A stretch of DNA of 64,000 nt from an uncultured Gammaproteobacteria bacterium (GCA_902513495.1 CABXNH010000002.1:21746-85745); one strand, 5' to 3'; shown: positions 9,633 to 22,240, counted from the first letter of the stretch. Program-made: numbers and translations. The notes: generated by a model not told the origin, from the sequence alone.

Positions 9633-9661
9633 AACCTCTCGTGTCTAGTACATGAGGGGTT
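9633..9661 (+). promoter_or_regulatory. dnaK-dnaJ intergenic hairpin
   Basis: Between dnaK and dnaJ, AACCTCTCGTGT and ACATGAGGGGTT can pair over 12 positions (two G-U pairs) around a 5-nt loop. The 3' side runs into TTTAATATTTT, which is not a clean U-tract. It may be a partial terminator or RNA-processing/stability element that makes DnaK more abundant than DnaJ. It is the most stable structure I see in this intergenic gap. Confidence 0.55.
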
Positions 9662-9679
9662 TAATATTTTAAGGGAAAT

Positions 9680-10783
9680 ATGTCAGAAAGAGATTATTAC
9701 GAAGTTCTAGGTGTCGATAAAGGCGCAGATGAGGCCAAGATTAAAAAGGCTTACAAGCGCCTTGCTATGAAATATCATCCTGATAGAAATGCAGATGATA
9801 AAGTAGGTGCTGAGAAGAAATTTAAAGAAGTTCGTAAAGCCTATGACGTTATCTCAAATCCTCAAAAGAGATCTGCCTACGATCAATTTGGTCATGCGGG
9901 GGTCGATCAAGGAGGACAGGGCTTTGGTGGTGGAAATCCTTTCGGCGGGGCTGGAGGCTTTAGTGATATTTTTGGTGATATTTTTGGTGGTGGCAATTCA
10001 AAGCCAGATAACAGAGGCTCAGACCTACGCTATGATCTAGAAATTGATTTAAAACAAGCTGCTGATGGCGATACTGTAAAAATAAGAGTCCCTAAAAATG
10101 ATACCTGTGACACCTGCTCAGGAAGTGGCGCAAAGCCAGGCACTTCAGTTAAAACATGTGGAAATTGTCGAGGAACTGGTCAAATGACTATGCAACAAGG
10201 TTTTTTTGCTGTTCAGCGCCCTTGTAATCAGTGTAATGGCTCTGGTGAAAAAATCGAATCTCCATGCGGAACCTGTCGAGGACAAGGTGTTGTTAGAAAT
10301 CAAAAAACTCTATCTGTAAAAATACCTGCAGGTGTAGATACTGGAAATCGAATAAGGCTCAGTGGTGAGGGTGAGGCAGGCTTGCGAAGTGGCCCTCATG
10401 GTGATCTATATGTTCAAATTCATATTAAAGACCATCCTATATTTCAGCGTGAAGGTAATGATTTATACTGTGAAGTACCAATTGATTTTGCAACCTCAAC
10501 GCTTGGTGGATCGATTGAAGTTCCTACGCTCAAAGGTAAACTCAAGATCAACGTTCCAGCAGGAACACAAACCTCTAAACTTTTTAGACTAAGAGGTAAA
10601 GGGATGCCAGCAATGAGGCATAGCGGTTCTGGTGATTTATTATGCCAAGTCAAAGTTGAAACTCCTGTAAATTTGAACTCTAAACAAAAGAAACTATTAA
10701 AAGATTTTTCAAACTCTTGTGAGGCTAAGCATCACCCAGAATCTGACTCATTTTTTGGTAAAATGAAATCTTTTTTTGAGTAG
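9680..10783 (+). CDS. dnaJ: Chaperone protein DnaJ (Hsp40)
   Basis: Co-chaperone that delivers substrates to DnaK and stimulates its ATPase. The J domain (residues 1-70) has HPD at 33-35, then a Gly/Phe-rich stretch ([12 protein letters not shown]). The zinc-binding region has four CxxCxGxG repeats: [32 protein letters not shown]. The C-terminal substrate-binding domains follow. At 367 residues it is a complete type I DnaJ. It is preceded by AAGGGAAAT and lies 72 bp after dnaK, so it can be co-transcribed through the hairpin. Confidence 0.98.
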   Translation: MSERDYYEVLGVDKGADEAKIKKAYKRLAMKYHPDRNADDKVGAEKKFKEVRKAYDVISNPQKRSAYDQFGHAGVDQGGQGFGGGNPFGGAGGFSDIFGDIFGGGNSKPDNRGSDLRYDLEIDLKQAADGDTVKIRVPKNDTCDTCSGSGAKPGTSVKTCGNCRGTGQMTMQQGFFAVQRPCNQCNGSGEKIESPCGTCRGQGVVRNQKTLSVKIPAGVDTGNRIRLSGEGEAGLRSGPHGDLYVQIHIKDHPIFQREGNDLYCEVPIDFATSTLGGSIEVPTLKGKLKINVPAGTQTSKLFRLRGKGMPAMRHSGSGDLLCQVKVETPVNLNSKQKKLLKDFSNSCEAKHHPESDSFFGKMKSFFE

Positions 10784-10843
10784 TTCTGAAACAATTTGTA
10801 ACAAAGAATCAATTGCTCATCTATAAAATTTCTTTTTTTATAA

Positions 10844-12139
<1,296 letters not shown>

Positions 12140-12219
12140 TTGACACGCACCCTTGTTTTAGTCCTTTATGTTAATTTAAGGTTAAAATAAAACTTCATTA
12201 ACTATTTTTGGATGACTGA

Positions 12220-13467
12220 TTGGAATCGCTGTCAACTTTTTGGCTAAGTTTTATACTGTTTATTCTTATTATTGCTTCGGCATTTTTTTCTGCCTCAGAA
12301 ACTTCGATGATGGCACTCAATCGCTATCGACTTAAGGCTCTTAGTGCAAAGAATAATGTTCAAGCCAAAAGAGTAGAAAAACTCCTAAACAAAATTGACT
12401 ATCTGATTGGAGGTATATTACTTGGTAATAACTTCGTTAATATACTTGCAGCAAGTATTGCAACCCTTCTGTCAATAAAATTATGGGGAGAAGGTTCAGT
12501 AATCATTGCCTCATTAGTTCTAACTTTAGTCATTTTAATATTTGCAGAAAACACTCCAAAGACTTTTGCAGCAAAAAATCCTGAAAAGATTGCATTACCT
12601 GCCTCTTGGTTACTAGAAATACTAATAAAAATTTTCAAACCTCTTATTTATCTTATATCAGTCATCTCTAAATTTATTCTAAGGCTACTTGGTCTGAAAA
12701 ATGTTAGCAAAGACATCTTAAATTCTGAAGAACTCAGAATGGCCGTCAAAGACTCAAAATCACAAATGTCCAAGAATTATCAGAATATGCTTCTCAATAT
12801 TATTGATCTTGAAAAAGTAAAAGTTGAGGATATTATGATTCCACATCACGAGCTAGTAAGTGCTGATGCCAATAATAAAGATGAATTATTTGAACAATTT
12901 AAACGAATTCAACACAACCGTCTACTTCTCTTTGAAGGCTCAGAAAACAACATTATTGGAACAATACATATGAGGGATATTCTCAATATTTATGCCAAAG
13001 AAGAAATTAATGTCAGGAAAATTAAAGAATTAATTAGAGAGCCTTATTTTATTCCAGAGGGCACTCCTTTATCGCAACAACTTGAACACTTTAAAAAACA
13101 AAAAAGAAGGCTTGGGATTGTTGTTGATGAATATGGCGAAGTCAAAGGAATGGTTGTATTGGATGACATTTTAGAAGAAATAGTTGGACAATTTACATCG
13201 TCACAAGGTGAAACTATCGAAGAAATTAAAATACAGGATGATGGAAGCTACTTGGTTGATCCAAGAGTAAGCATTAGAGAGCTAAACTCAGAACTCAATG
13301 TTAAACTACCTTTTGACAGTGCAAAGACACTTAATGGATTAATCTTAGAACAGCTCCAAAGCTTTCCTCAGCACAACGTATCCCTGAAAATTGATCCTCT
13401 CATTATTGAAATTATTCAGGTTAATAAACAGGGTATTAAACTAGTTAAAATCACTAAAATAAATTAG
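12220..13467 (+). CDS. CorB/HlyC-CorC family CNNM-CBS membrane protein
   Basis: Member of the CorB (YfjD)/CNNM family, associated with magnesium (and cobalt) transport or its control. The N-terminal CNNM domain (about 1-180) has 3-4 membrane helices, including ASAFFSASETSMMALNRYRL. Two CBS domains (about 195-325; VEDIMIPHHELV and VVDEYGEVKGMVVLDDILEE) follow, then a CorC/HlyC C-terminal domain. The start is a TTG at 12220; the next in-frame ATG lies inside the first membrane segment, and the nearby ATG at 12212 is in another frame. 415 residues is typical. The old name haemolysin reflects homology only. It reads toward the SbmA-like gene, 47 bp downstream. Confidence 0.88.
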   Translation: MESLSTFWLSFILFILIIASAFFSASETSMMALNRYRLKALSAKNNVQAKRVEKLLNKIDYLIGGILLGNNFVNILAASIATLLSIKLWGEGSVIIASLVLTLVILIFAENTPKTFAAKNPEKIALPASWLLEILIKIFKPLIYLISVISKFILRLLGLKNVSKDILNSEELRMAVKDSKSQMSKNYQNMLLNIIDLEKVKVEDIMIPHHELVSADANNKDELFEQFKRIQHNRLLLFEGSENNIIGTIHMRDILNIYAKEEINVRKIKELIREPYFIPEGTPLSQQLEHFKKQKRRLGIVVDEYGEVKGMVVLDDILEEIVGQFTSSQGETIEEIKIQDDGSYLVDPRVSIRELNSELNVKLPFDSAKTLNGLILEQLQSFPQHNVSLKIDPLIIEIIQVNKQGIKLVKITKIN

Positions 13468-13514
13468 GTATTATCTAAATTTATAATCAGTAATTTCAAA
13501 TAAAAGGACAATTA

Positions 13515-14504
13515 ATGTTTAAATTTTTCACTCAAAAAAAATGGTTTCTTTGGGCCTATCTAGGTTCAACAGTTATCCTTACCTCGTTATGGCTTTCAGT
13601 TCAAATTGATGTTCAAATCAATGAGTGGTTTGGTGGCTTCTACGATATGATTCAAAAAGCTCTAGGAACGCCAAATGCAGTAACAATGGAAGAGTATATT
13701 GGAGGACTTTGGAGCTTTGCAAAACTTGCTGCAATGTGGATTGTGTTAGGCCTTGCAACTTCATTTTTGACTTCTCATTTCTTGTTTAGATGGAGAGCAT
13801 CAATGGTTGAGTTCTATCATAGCGTATATGATAAAGCTCGCATGATTGAGGGCGCATCACAACGCGTTCAGGAAGACACCATTAGGTTTTCCAGAATCAT
13901 GGAAGGATTGGGCACTAGCCTCATTGAATCTGTCATGGTACTTATTGAATATTTTCCATTATTAATGGGACTATCAGTCGGCATTCCGATTATGTGGTTT
14001 GGTGATTGGGAGTATGGTTTAGTAACTGGAGCTTTAATTTGGGCAGTTGGTGGAACACTATTAATGATTGGATTAGCATGGGTATTAAGATTAGTTGGCA
14101 TAGAGTATGACCTTCAAAAAAGAGAGGCTGCGTATAGAAAAGTTCTTGTAATTGCAGAAGATGACGGAACCGTGAGACCAAAAACTCTCAATGAGCTCTT
14201 TGAGGGTGTAAGGCTAATTCATTACAAAAGCTATTTATTTTATTTGTACTTTAATATTGGTAGACTGGCTTACCTTCAAATAAACGTATTAGTTGCATAC
14301 ATTGTTCTTGCTCCTGCCATAGTTGCAGGGGTCATGACTTTAGGTGTGATGCAGCAAATCATTAGAGCATTTGGACGAGTTGAAGGTTCACTTCAATATT
14401 TATTTAATGCATGGCCTACTATTATTGAACTCGCAAGTGTTTATAAACGTCTAAAAGAGTTTGAAAGTCAGATTGAATCAATGACTGAGGTAGAAACAGA
14501 ATAG
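13515..14504 (+). CDS. SbmA/BacA-like peptide transporter, short form
   Basis: Inner membrane protein of the SbmA/BacA family, proton-driven importers of peptides and related compounds. Strong family motifs: NEWFGGFYDMIQKALG, LFRWRASMVEFY, EGASQRVQEDTIRFS, EAAYRKVLV.AEDD, YFNIGRLAYLQ. E. coli SbmA has 406 residues; here, at 329, the family's first 70-80 residues (one to two helices) are absent, so the protein begins just before the second E. coli helix. The ATG is backed by AAGGACA at proper spacing, so the short form looks genuine rather than a mis-called start. The stop abuts that of psd, which converges on it. Confidence 0.88.
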   Translation: MFKFFTQKKWFLWAYLGSTVILTSLWLSVQIDVQINEWFGGFYDMIQKALGTPNAVTMEEYIGGLWSFAKLAAMWIVLGLATSFLTSHFLFRWRASMVEFYHSVYDKARMIEGASQRVQEDTIRFSRIMEGLGTSLIESVMVLIEYFPLLMGLSVGIPIMWFGDWEYGLVTGALIWAVGGTLLMIGLAWVLRLVGIEYDLQKREAAYRKVLVIAEDDGTVRPKTLNELFEGVRLIHYKSYLFYLYFNIGRLAYLQINVLVAYIVLAPAIVAGVMTLGVMQQIIRAFGRVEGSLQYLFNAWPTIIELASVYKRLKEFESQIESMTEVETE

Positions 14505-15317
14505 TTATTGAGTAATTGATTGTCCCATATTAAGCACTTGAGCCTCCTCAAGACTTAATTTAGGAAAGTCATTTGGCATAAGAATGATTATGGTCGATCC
14601 CATATTAAAGCGACCAAGCTCATCCCCTTTTTTAAGTCTAATTTGTCGGCCCTTGTAATCATAATTTTTAACAAATTTAGAGTATGGAGGCGTAATCTGT
14701 CCTTCCCAAGAAGTCTGCATTGATCCAACAAAAATCGCACCAACCAATACAAAGACCATTTCACCAAACTCAGTGTTAAAGAAACATACAAGCCTTTCAT
14801 TACGCGCAAAAACTTCATCGATACCATCAACCGTTCTCTGGTTTACTGAAAACAGGTCTCCTGGAATGTATTTCATCGAAACCAAATCACCGTCACAGGG
14901 CATATGAACACGATGGTAATCCTTTGGTGATAAATAAATTGTCGCAAAACTCCTAAGATAATCTTTATCGATAGATTTATCATCGAGCAAAGCTGAAACT
15001 GAATATTTTCTACCTTTAGCTTGAACAATCTCCGACTCTTTAATGTTTCCAGCCTGTGAAACAAATCCGTCTACTGGCGAAATCACTGGCGAGCTAGATA
15101 TTGGTCTTGAACTTTTCTTGAGAGATCTTGTAAAAAAATCATTAAAGTGATCATAATCTTTAACGTTTTCTCTTTCAGCTTCACTCAGATTAACTTCATA
15201 TGCAGCAATAAACCAATTAGTAAAACTATTTTTTAGCCATGGAGTCTTAATTCTTGCAAATCGAAACATTAACCTCGATAAGAGATGCTGAGGCAAGAGG
15301 TATTGAAGGAAAATCAT
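14505..15317 (-). CDS. psd: Phosphatidylserine decarboxylase proenzyme
   Basis: Makes phosphatidylethanolamine from phosphatidylserine at the inner membrane. The proenzyme self-cleaves at a Gly-Ser bond to form the pyruvoyl cofactor; the site is visible as FNMGSTIIILM (family usually LGST). Other conserved pieces are SPVDGFVSQ, the catalytic-His region YLSPKDYHRVHMPCDG, PGDLFSVN and FARNERLVCFF. At 270 residues it is slightly shorter than the E. coli enzyme but complete. Its start overlaps the proS stop by one base (TAATG), suggesting translational coupling. It converges on the SbmA-like gene with no gap, and no terminator is evident. Confidence 0.96.
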   Translation of the reverse strand: MIFLQYLLPQHLLSRLMFRFARIKTPWLKNSFTNWFIAAYEVNLSEAERENVKDYDHFNDFFTRSLKKSSRPISSSPVISPVDGFVSQAGNIKESEIVQAKGRKYSVSALLDDKSIDKDYLRSFATIYLSPKDYHRVHMPCDGDLVSMKYIPGDLFSVNQRTVDGIDEVFARNERLVCFFNTEFGEMVFVLVGAIFVGSMQTSWEGQITPPYSKFVKNYDYKGRQIRLKKGDELGRFNMGSTIIILMPNDFPKLSLEEAQVLNMGQSITQ

Positions 15318-17020
15318 TAATCAAGCTTATCAACAATAAAACTAACTGCCTCCTTAAAGTCAATTTCAACTTTATCTGGATGCATCCTAGATTTATATTC
15401 TATTTTCCCGTTGTCAGCATGAGTATCACTGATCACGAGGCGATGGGGAATACCAAGAAGTTCAGAGTCAGCAAACATAATTCCAGGTCTTTCCTTACGA
15501 TCATCAATTAAAACATCAATATTCTGTTCTATGCAGTCCATATAAAGCTGATCTGCAAGTGCTTTAACGCGAGATGATTTATTGTAATTTATAGGGACTA
15601 TAACAAGCTCAAATGGAGCAATAGCTTGAGGAAAAATAATACCCCTATCATCATTATTTTGTTCAATACTCGCTGCGATAATTCGTGTTACACCAATACC
15701 ATAGCAACCCATATTCATATAGACTGCCCTTCCATCTTCACCGATTACGTTAGCATTCATAGAGTCTGAGTACTTAGTGCCGAGCTGAAAAATATGTCCA
15801 ACCTCGATGCCTCTTTTAATTTCTATCTTGCCCTTTCCATCAGGTGATGGGTCTCCAGCAACAACATTACGTATATCTGAAGCAACAATCTTTTTTGAGT
15901 CTCTTTGCCAGTTGACTCCAATATAATGCTCATCGTCCTTATTAGAACCACAAACAAAGTCTGATAAATGAGCCGCTGCATAATCAACAAAGATTGGAAT
16001 ATCGAGATTTACAACTCCAATAGACCCAAAAGAACAGCCTAATTGCTTAAGAACTTTGGTCTCTTCGGCCATTTGCAGAGGGTTTTTAACACCGTCCAAT
16101 TTGGCTGCTTTCACTTCATTGAGTTCATGATCGCCTCGCAAAACAAGAGCAATAAGATTATCATCAGTTCCTTCAACAATCAGCGTTTTTATTGATTTTT
16201 TTGGGCTAATTTTTAATAAATTACAGACATCATCAATTGTTTTGACACCGGGTGTATGAGCAATCTCTAATTCTTGTTTGGGGGCATTAGGTTCACCTTG
16301 AGGAAGCGTTTCAGCCCTTTCAATATTGGCAGCATAACTAGAGTCATCAGAAAAACAAATAGCATCCTCACCTGACTCAGCAAGAACATGGAATTCATGA
16401 GAACTATCACCACCAATAGCACCAGAATCAGCTAAAACGGGTCTGTAGTCCAAACCTAATCTATCAAAAATATTACAATAAGTCTGGTGCATCACTTGGT
16501 ATGTCTCACCAAGTGATTTTTTATCTATATGAAAGGAGTAAGCATCTTTCATAATAAATTCTCTTGAACGCATGACTCCAAAACGAGGCCTTATTTCATC
16601 CCTAAATTTTGTTTGAATTTGATAAAAGTTGATAGGTAACTGCTTATAGCTTCTTATATACTGCTTAGCTATGGTTGTAATCACTTCCTCATGTGTTGGG
16701 CCCATGCAAAAATCTCTTTCATGCCTATCCTTAAAACGAAGCAACTCAGGGCCATATTCCTCCCACCTCTTTGATTCTTGCCATAGCTCAGCTGGCTGCG
16801 CAACTGGCATCAATAATTCTAATGCCTTTGATTTGTTCATCTCCTGTCTTATTATTTTTTCAACTTTCTGAATAATTTTCAAACCAATGGGTAAGTATGA
16901 ATAAAGTCCAGATGCTAATTTAGATATTAGACCGGCTCTTATCATTAATTGGTGAGATATGATTTGGGCATCGTTAGGCGCCTCCTTCACTGTAGAGATT
17001 AAAAAATCACTGCTTTTCAT
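15317..17020 (-). CDS. proS: Prolyl-tRNA synthetase (bacterial type, with editing domain)
   Basis: Class II aminoacyl-tRNA synthetase charging tRNA-Pro. The catalytic core shows [34 protein letters not shown] (motif 2 region) and GCYGIGVTR (motif 3). The INS/YbaK-like editing insertion lies at about residues 230-400. The C-terminal anticodon-binding domain contains [18 protein letters not shown]. 567 residues is close to the E. coli length. It is the first gene of a two-gene unit with psd, divergent from the M50 protease gene over 41 bp, which must contain both promoters. Confidence 0.98.
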   Translation of the reverse strand: MKSSDFLISTVKEAPNDAQIISHQLMIRAGLISKLASGLYSYLPIGLKIIQKVEKIIRQEMNKSKALELLMPVAQPAELWQESKRWEEYGPELLRFKDRHERDFCMGPTHEEVITTIAKQYIRSYKQLPINFYQIQTKFRDEIRPRFGVMRSREFIMKDAYSFHIDKKSLGETYQVMHQTYCNIFDRLGLDYRPVLADSGAIGGDSSHEFHVLAESGEDAICFSDDSSYAANIERAETLPQGEPNAPKQELEIAHTPGVKTIDDVCNLLKISPKKSIKTLIVEGTDDNLIALVLRGDHELNEVKAAKLDGVKNPLQMAEETKVLKQLGCSFGSIGVVNLDIPIFVDYAAAHLSDFVCGSNKDDEHYIGVNWQRDSKKIVASDIRNVVAGDPSPDGKGKIEIKRGIEVGHIFQLGTKYSDSMNANVIGEDGRAVYMNMGCYGIGVTRIIAASIEQNNDDRGIIFPQAIAPFELVIVPINYNKSSRVKALADQLYMDCIEQNIDVLIDDRKERPGIMFADSELLGIPHRLVISDTHADNGKIEYKSRMHPDKVEIDFKEAVSFIVDKLD

Positions 17021-17061
17021 ATAAAATGAGTTTATATCAATAAATAATTCGATTTTACCTA

Positions 17062-17697
17062 ATGCCTGATTTTCAAACTTTATTAATTTATATTATTCCA
17101 TTGGTTTTTGCAATCACACTTCATGAGGCAGCACATGGCTGGGTTGCCAGTAAATTGGGTGATCATACTGCAAGAATGATGGGGCGAGTTACCCTAGATC
17201 CGACGAAACACATCGATCCTATAGGTACCATTGCTATTCCACTCGTTCTTCTGCTTTCGTCCTCTGGTTTTATCTTTGGATGGGCTAAACCTGTCCCTAT
17301 TAATTTTAATGCGCTAAGGTCTGGAAAATCTGGAATGATTTGGGTTGCATTGGCTGGGCCAGGTGCTAATTTAGTGATGGCTATTGGCTGGCTACTATTA
17401 ATGATCATTGCAATCAATCTGAGCATACCAGTTTTAATTGAGATGGGTCGTATTGGAATACTTGTGAATTGTGTTCTTGCTGTATTCAATCTCTTGCCTA
17501 TTCCTCCATTGGATGGCTCTAGAGTGATTAGCGCCTTATTGCCTAATCGACTCTCATATCAATACAACCAATTAGAGCAGTACGGTCTTTATATACTCCT
17601 CGGCCTAATGTTTTTAGGTGGTTTTAACTATCTCGTAAGGCCTATGGTTGAATTTCTTTTAAGCTGGTTTCAGTATGCCCTAGTTATTTTAGGATGA
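17062..17697 (+). CDS. Site-2 protease family (M50) membrane metalloprotease
   Basis: Small integral-membrane zinc metalloprotease of the M50/S2P type (211 residues). The zinc motif [12 protein letters not shown] (HExxH) sits in the first helix, and the third ligand motif is [13 protein letters not shown] in a later helix. About five hydrophobic segments are visible and there is no PDZ domain, unlike RseP. Substrates of these minimal S2P-like proteins are mostly unknown. It diverges from proS, and its last 9 bases overlap the end of selO in convergent orientation. Confidence 0.88.
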   Translation: MPDFQTLLIYIIPLVFAITLHEAAHGWVASKLGDHTARMMGRVTLDPTKHIDPIGTIAIPLVLLLSSSGFIFGWAKPVPINFNALRSGKSGMIWVALAGPGANLVMAIGWLLLMIIAINLSIPVLIEMGRIGILVNCVLAVFNLLPIPPLDGSRVISALLPNRLSYQYNQLEQYGLYILLGLMFLGGFNYLVRPMVEFLLSWFQYALVILG

Positions 17698-19074
17698 GCA
17701 ACTTAACTCAAGATTTTGAGCCCATTCTGGTGTTTCACTATCGTAAGACTCATGCCTTTCATGCTCTTCAAATGGATCTCTAAGGAGCTTAAAGAGGGTC
17801 TCAATCTCAGCATATTCATTGTGATCTTCTGCCCTCCTTATCGCAACTTCAGCTAAATAATTTCTTAAAATATATTTTGGATTAACCCTATTCATTAAAG
17901 TGCGCCTTTGATTTAGATCTCCTGTTTCCTTCTTTAGACGCTTTCGGTAGTCTTTGAACCAAGGATCAAATGCTTTACCTAACGAGTTTTCATCATCATT
18001 TGAGAGCAGTCTTATTGACTGATGGTAATCTTTTTTATGCGTGTAGAGAAGTTCTAAAAAATTAGTAATTATTGCATTATCACTTTCATCTTGGACAGTA
18101 AAACCAAATTTATTTCTCATTAGCAAGGAATATTCTTTGACCAAAGTTTTCTCATACATCGATAGTGCTTCTTTTAACTGGTCTTTTTTTATCAAAGTTT
18201 TCAGAGAATCTGCAAGTCGGTGTAAGTTCCATAATGCAACAGATGGCTGCTTCTCAAAGGAATATCGACCCTGCGTATCTGAATGATTACAAATAAAGCC
18301 TGGATCATAGGCCTCCATAAAACTAAAGGGGCCATAGTCAATCGTCAGACCCAAAATAGACATATTATCTGTATTCATAACGCCGTGAGAAAATCCCTGA
18401 GCTTGCCATCTTGCAATCATTATTGCGGTTGATTGAATAACTTTACTAAATAGACCCAAGTAATCACCTTGCTTAACTTCTGGCATGTAATGCTGTATTA
18501 CAAAATTAGCTAATTTATTAACATTTTCATTTTGCCCCAGAGACGAAAAATATTCAAAGTGTCCAAATCGAATATGACTCTCAGCCACTCGCGTTACAAC
18601 GGCAGCATTTTCAACGTGTTCTCTATATACTTCTGAGCTACTAGTAACAATAGCTAGGGCTTTTGTAGTAGGAATATTTAGACCCTGCATCGCAATAGAA
18701 CATAAATATTCACGGATACTTGACCTTAGAACTGCACGACCATCTGCACCACGAGAAAATGGCGAAGTTCCAGCACCTTTTAATGATAATTCATTATCCT
18801 CTAATTCCCCAATCAGGCATGAGCGTCCATCTCCAAGCTGAGGTACAAAGTAGCCAAACTGGTGGCCAGCATAAACAGTTGATACTGGACGCTCTTGAGC
18901 TAACTGCTTGTCTCCAGAGCAAATCTCTAATAACTCCTTATCGGTTATATCAAAGTTTAAATCTTGCTTTAATCTTTGATTTACATGGATTAAAGAGGGA
19001 TTTTCGAGTCTTTGGGTTTGGATATGTGCAAAGAAATCAGTACCTAAATCCTTGAATTTAAGAGAGTTTTTCAT
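17689..19074 (-). CDS. selO: Protein adenylyltransferase SelO (YdiU/UPF0061)
   Basis: Pseudokinase-fold enzyme that transfers AMP to Ser/Thr/Tyr of target proteins; in E. coli it is linked to redox stress. Conserved stretches include [48 protein letters not shown]-type sequence and [20 protein letters not shown]. The protein ends SCSS with Cys at residue 459; in some eukaryotic SelO this site is selenocysteine, here it is an ordinary Cys codon. 461 residues is normal. Its start overlaps the gatB end by 17 bp, making it the last gene of the ileS-aroB-gatCAB operon. Confidence 0.94.
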   Translation of the reverse strand: MKNSLKFKDLGTDFFAHIQTQRLENPSLIHVNQRLKQDLNFDITDKELLEICSGDKQLAQERPVSTVYAGHQFGYFVPQLGDGRSCLIGELEDNELSLKGAGTSPFSRGADGRAVLRSSIREYLCSIAMQGLNIPTTKALAIVTSSSEVYREHVENAAVVTRVAESHIRFGHFEYFSSLGQNENVNKLANFVIQHYMPEVKQGDYLGLFSKVIQSTAIMIARWQAQGFSHGVMNTDNMSILGLTIDYGPFSFMEAYDPGFICNHSDTQGRYSFEKQPSVALWNLHRLADSLKTLIKKDQLKEALSMYEKTLVKEYSLLMRNKFGFTVQDESDNAIITNFLELLYTHKKDYHQSIRLLSNDDENSLGKAFDPWFKDYRKRLKKETGDLNQRRTLMNRVNPKYILRNYLAEVAIRRAEDHNEYAEIETLFKLLRDPFEEHERHESYDSETPEWAQNLELSCSS

Positions 19075-20485
19075 TTAATATCTGGTTAACCTGCTTAGGG
19101 TTTGCTTTTCCTTGTGTAGCCTTCATAACCTGGCCAACAAAAAAACCTAATAGCTTCGAATTACCATCTTTATACTGCTTAACTTGATCGAGATTGTTAG
19201 AAATTATATCGTCAATGATTGACTCTAAAGCACTGGAGTCAGTCATTTGCTTAAGACCTTGCTTCTCAATAATTTCATCAACACTTCCATTACCTTCCCA
19301 CATCAGCTTAAAAACATCTTTAGCAATTTTTCCAGAGATTGTGTTGTCAGTAATTCTTGAGATTAACACAAATAATTCATTTGAAGGTATCGGTGAATCA
19401 TTAATTTCGACTTGGTTTTTGTTCAGAGCCGCAGAGAGTTCACCCATGACCCAGTTAGCGGAAAGCTTAGCATCTGCACCTTTATTTATCACTGCTTCAA
19501 AATAGTCTGCGACCTCTTTTTGAGAGGTTAAGATTTCGGCATCATATGAGCTCAAACCTAATTGTTCAACAAACCTTAATTTCTTTTCAGTAGGCAATTC
19601 AGGGAGTGATTTTTTAATCTCCAAGAGGAGTTCTTCACTAACAGCAACTGGAAGTAAATCAGGATCTGGGAAATATCTGTAATCATTCGCTTCTTCTTTA
19701 GAGCGCATGGATCTAGTTTCATTTTTAATTGAATCATAGAGCCTTGTTTCTTGAACTACTGAACCTCCTTCTTCCAAGATGTCAATCTGTCTTTCTACTT
19801 CAAGATTAATAGCTTTTTCTAAAAATTTAAAAGAATTTATATTTTTAAGTTCTGCTCGGGTCCCAAGCTTATCGCCGTGTTTGCGGACTGAGACATTCGC
19901 ATCACATCGAAAAGAGCCTTCCTGCATATTACCATCACAAATATCGATGTATTGAACCAAAGCGTGTATTTTCTTAGCATAAGCAACCGCTTCCTTTGCG
20001 CTACTCATATCAGGCTCTGATACAATCTCTAGTAAGGGAGTGCCAGCACGATTTAGGTCGATTGCTGTAAACTCATCATACATATCATGAATTGATTTTC
20101 CGGCATCCTCCTCAAGGTGAGCGCGAGTAATTCCGACCAGTTTGTTTTCACCATTTTCTAAAGATATATCTATGACTCCATTTCCAACGATTGGAATTTC
20201 AAATTGTGAAATTTGATACCCCTTCGGAAGATCTGGATAAAAATAATTCTTACGTGCAAAAATAGAGTTTTTGTTTATCGTTGCATTGACAGATAAACCA
20301 AAGCTGAGCGCCATTTTAACGGCCTCCTGATTAAGAACCGGAAGAACACCAGGGTAACCAAGATCAACGGCACATGCTTGCGTGTTAGCTGTTGCACCAA
20401 AGGCTGTAGATGCACCAGAAAAAATTTTTGATTTAGTTTTTAACTGTGAGTGTATTTCAAGCCCAATTACCGTTTCCCAGGTCAT
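19058..20485 (-). CDS. gatB: Asp-tRNA(Asn)/Glu-tRNA(Gln) amidotransferase subunit B
   Basis: GatB is the tRNA-binding and kinase subunit of the amidotransferase that converts mischarged Glu-tRNA(Gln) (and Asp-tRNA(Asn)) to the cognate amide. I move the start from the track's 20506 to the ATG at 20483-20485: GAGGAG lies 6 bases upstream, and the protein then begins [15 protein letters not shown] as in the family. That gives 475 residues. Conserved pieces include [38 protein letters not shown] and [12 protein letters not shown]. The C-terminal YqeY-like helical domain is intact. It lies 13 bp after gatA. Confidence 0.97.
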   Translation of the reverse strand: MTWETVIGLEIHSQLKTKSKIFSGASTAFGATANTQACAVDLGYPGVLPVLNQEAVKMALSFGLSVNATINKNSIFARKNYFYPDLPKGYQISQFEIPIVGNGVIDISLENGENKLVGITRAHLEEDAGKSIHDMYDEFTAIDLNRAGTPLLEIVSEPDMSSAKEAVAYAKKIHALVQYIDICDGNMQEGSFRCDANVSVRKHGDKLGTRAELKNINSFKFLEKAINLEVERQIDILEEGGSVVQETRLYDSIKNETRSMRSKEEANDYRYFPDPDLLPVAVSEELLLEIKKSLPELPTEKKLRFVEQLGLSSYDAEILTSQKEVADYFEAVINKGADAKLSANWVMGELSAALNKNQVEINDSPIPSNELFVLISRITDNTISGKIAKDVFKLMWEGNGSVDEIIEKQGLKQMTDSSALESIIDDIISNNLDQVKQYKDGNSKLLGFFVGQVMKATQGKANPKQVNQILNEKLS

Positions 20486-20498
20486 AAATAGCTCCTCA

Positions 20499-21941
20499 TT
20501 AATCAACTGGTGATAAATGATGCCAATCAGTTTTCAATTGAAACTGATGTGCAGTATTAAGTAATAATTCTTCAGACCAATGGTCACCAATTAATTGAAG
20601 ACCAACAGGTAAATTATCTGAAAATCCGGCAGGAATACTCATCCCTGGAAGTCCTGCTAAATTAACTGAAAGTGTATATATGTCTGCCAAATACATAGAT
20701 ACGGGGTCTTTAACAGAGCCTAAGTCAAAGGCAGCAGTAGGAGAAACTGGACCCATAACAACATCCACCTCTTTGAATACTTTTTTAAAGTCTTCACTGA
20801 TGAGCTGTCGGACTTTTTGAGCTTTGAGATAATAAGCATCATAATATCCAGCAGAAAGTGCATAAGCACCAATCATAATTCTTCTTTTGACCTCGTCTCC
20901 AAAGCCTTCAGAGCGCGATCTCAAGTACAAATCATTTAAATCTTTCGGGTCATCACATCGGTATCCATACCTGACGCCATCAAACCTTGAAAGATTTGAA
21001 GAGCACTCACATGGAGCAACAATATAGTAGGCAGGAATTGCATGAATTGAATTCGGCAATGACACTTCAATAATCTCAGCACCCATGGACTCATAATCAT
21101 TAATAGCCTTCATCACAACCTTTTCAACACCCTTATCTAAACCTTCTGAAAAATATTCTTTTGGCAGACCAATCTTGAGCCCTTTTAATGACTTTGATAA
21201 ATTTTTGGTATAATCAGGCACTAATTTATTAGCACTTGTCGAATCTTTTGTGTCAAAACCAGCCATTGCGTTTAGAATGATTGCAGAATCCTCAGCCGTT
21301 CGCGTCATTGGGCCTGCTTGATCCAGGCTTGAAGCATAAGCTATCATTCCGTAACGAGAAATCCTACCGTAGGTTGGCTTGAGTCCTGTAATACCGCATA
21401 AACTCGCCGGTTGACGAATGCTGCCACCCGTATCTGTTCCAGTAGCAAAGGGGGAAATATGAGATGCAACAGCGGCAGCAGAGCCTCCTGAAGAGCCACC
21501 AGGCACTTTTTTTGTATCCCATGGGTTTTTTACAGGTCCATAATATGAATTTTCATTGGACGAACCCATTGCAAACTCGTCCATATTAGTTTTACCAAGC
21601 ATCACCATATTTTGAGAGTTTAGCTTTTCACTTAGGGTTGCATCATAAGGCGAAATAAATGAATCCAGCATTTTTGATCCTGCACTGGTTTTTACACCTT
21701 TTGTACAAAAAATATCTTTGTGTGCATAGGGGATTCCAGTAAGGCTTGTAGCATTTCCTTTGGCCAATATTGAATCTGCCAGTTTTGCTTGAGTGATGGC
21801 CTGTTCACTGGTGACTGATATAAAAGCGTTTAACTTTGAATCATCAATCCGATTTAGATAGTGCTGAGTGAGCTCTAAAGAAGAGAAATCTCTATTTTTT
21901 AGCCCTTTAATTTGCTCAGCAATAGTGAGATTATGCATCAT
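20499..21941 (-). CDS. gatA: Asp-tRNA(Asn)/Glu-tRNA(Gln) amidotransferase subunit A
   Basis: Glutaminase subunit of GatCAB and member of the amidase-signature family. The Ser-cisSer-Lys triad elements are visible: the lysine in PYAHKDIF, the glycine/serine-rich [14 protein letters not shown] and the nucleophile segment [15 protein letters not shown]. 480 residues, full length. It starts with two adjacent ATGs, the first overlapping the gatC stop by one base. Presence of the complete gatCAB set implies that at least one of Gln-tRNA or Asn-tRNA is made by transamidation. Confidence 0.98.
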   Translation of the reverse strand: MMHNLTIAEQIKGLKNRDFSSLELTQHYLNRIDDSKLNAFISVTSEQAITQAKLADSILAKGNATSLTGIPYAHKDIFCTKGVKTSAGSKMLDSFISPYDATLSEKLNSQNMVMLGKTNMDEFAMGSSNENSYYGPVKNPWDTKKVPGGSSGGSAAAVASHISPFATGTDTGGSIRQPASLCGITGLKPTYGRISRYGMIAYASSLDQAGPMTRTAEDSAIILNAMAGFDTKDSTSANKLVPDYTKNLSKSLKGLKIGLPKEYFSEGLDKGVEKVVMKAINDYESMGAEIIEVSLPNSIHAIPAYYIVAPCECSSNLSRFDGVRYGYRCDDPKDLNDLYLRSRSEGFGDEVKRRIMIGAYALSAGYYDAYYLKAQKVRQLISEDFKKVFKEVDVVMGPVSPTAAFDLGSVKDPVSMYLADIYTLSVNLAGLPGMSIPAGFSDNLPVGLQLIGDHWSEELLLNTAHQFQLKTDWHHLSPVD

Positions 21942-22228
21942 TATTCAATTACAGTTGGAACCAAAAAATGATTACTTCCTGTCTTAGGAGCAATCTCTTG
22001 AAATTCTTCAGATAAATCTTTTTCTGTAACCTGATCATCTCTCAGGCGTTGAGACATCTCTAAAGGATGTGCCATTGGCTCTGCGCCTCCAGTATCTATC
22101 TCGCCAAGTTGATCCATTAGGCCAAGAATATTATTAAGCTCTTTAGTGCTTTGTTCTAACTCTGAATCTTCAATACTCAATCTTGCTAAAAAAGCGATTT
22201 CTTTAACTTTGTTATTATCTAGTGACAT
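21941..22228 (-). CDS. gatC: Asp-tRNA(Asn)/Glu-tRNA(Gln) amidotransferase subunit C
   Basis: Small (95-residue) subunit that wraps around and stabilises the GatA-GatB interface. Typical features are [16 protein letters not shown] at the start, the central [16 protein letters not shown] and the conserved [15 protein letters not shown]. It lies 12 bp after aroB and is coupled to gatA through TAATG, so the gene order gatC-gatA-gatB is the standard one. Confidence 0.96.
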   Translation of the reverse strand: MSLDNNKVKEIAFLARLSIEDSELEQSTKELNNILGLMDQLGEIDTGGAEPMAHPLEMSQRLRDDQVTEKDLSEEFQEIAPKTGSNHFLVPTVIE

Positions 22229-22240
22229 ATTTAAATTACT

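Noticed and set aside
12140-12219. TTGACA immediately after the eno stop as a promoter for the CorB-like gene
   Set aside because: No acceptable -10 element occurs 16-18 bp downstream; TTTATG lies at about 20 bp.
15254-15511. Plus-strand 85-residue ORF across the psd-proS junction
   Set aside because: Antisense to two well-identified enzymes that overlap by TAATG; no supporting features.
17689-17711. Possible selenocysteine at the SelO C-terminus
   Set aside because: The codon is an ordinary Cys codon in SCSS, so no recoding is needed.
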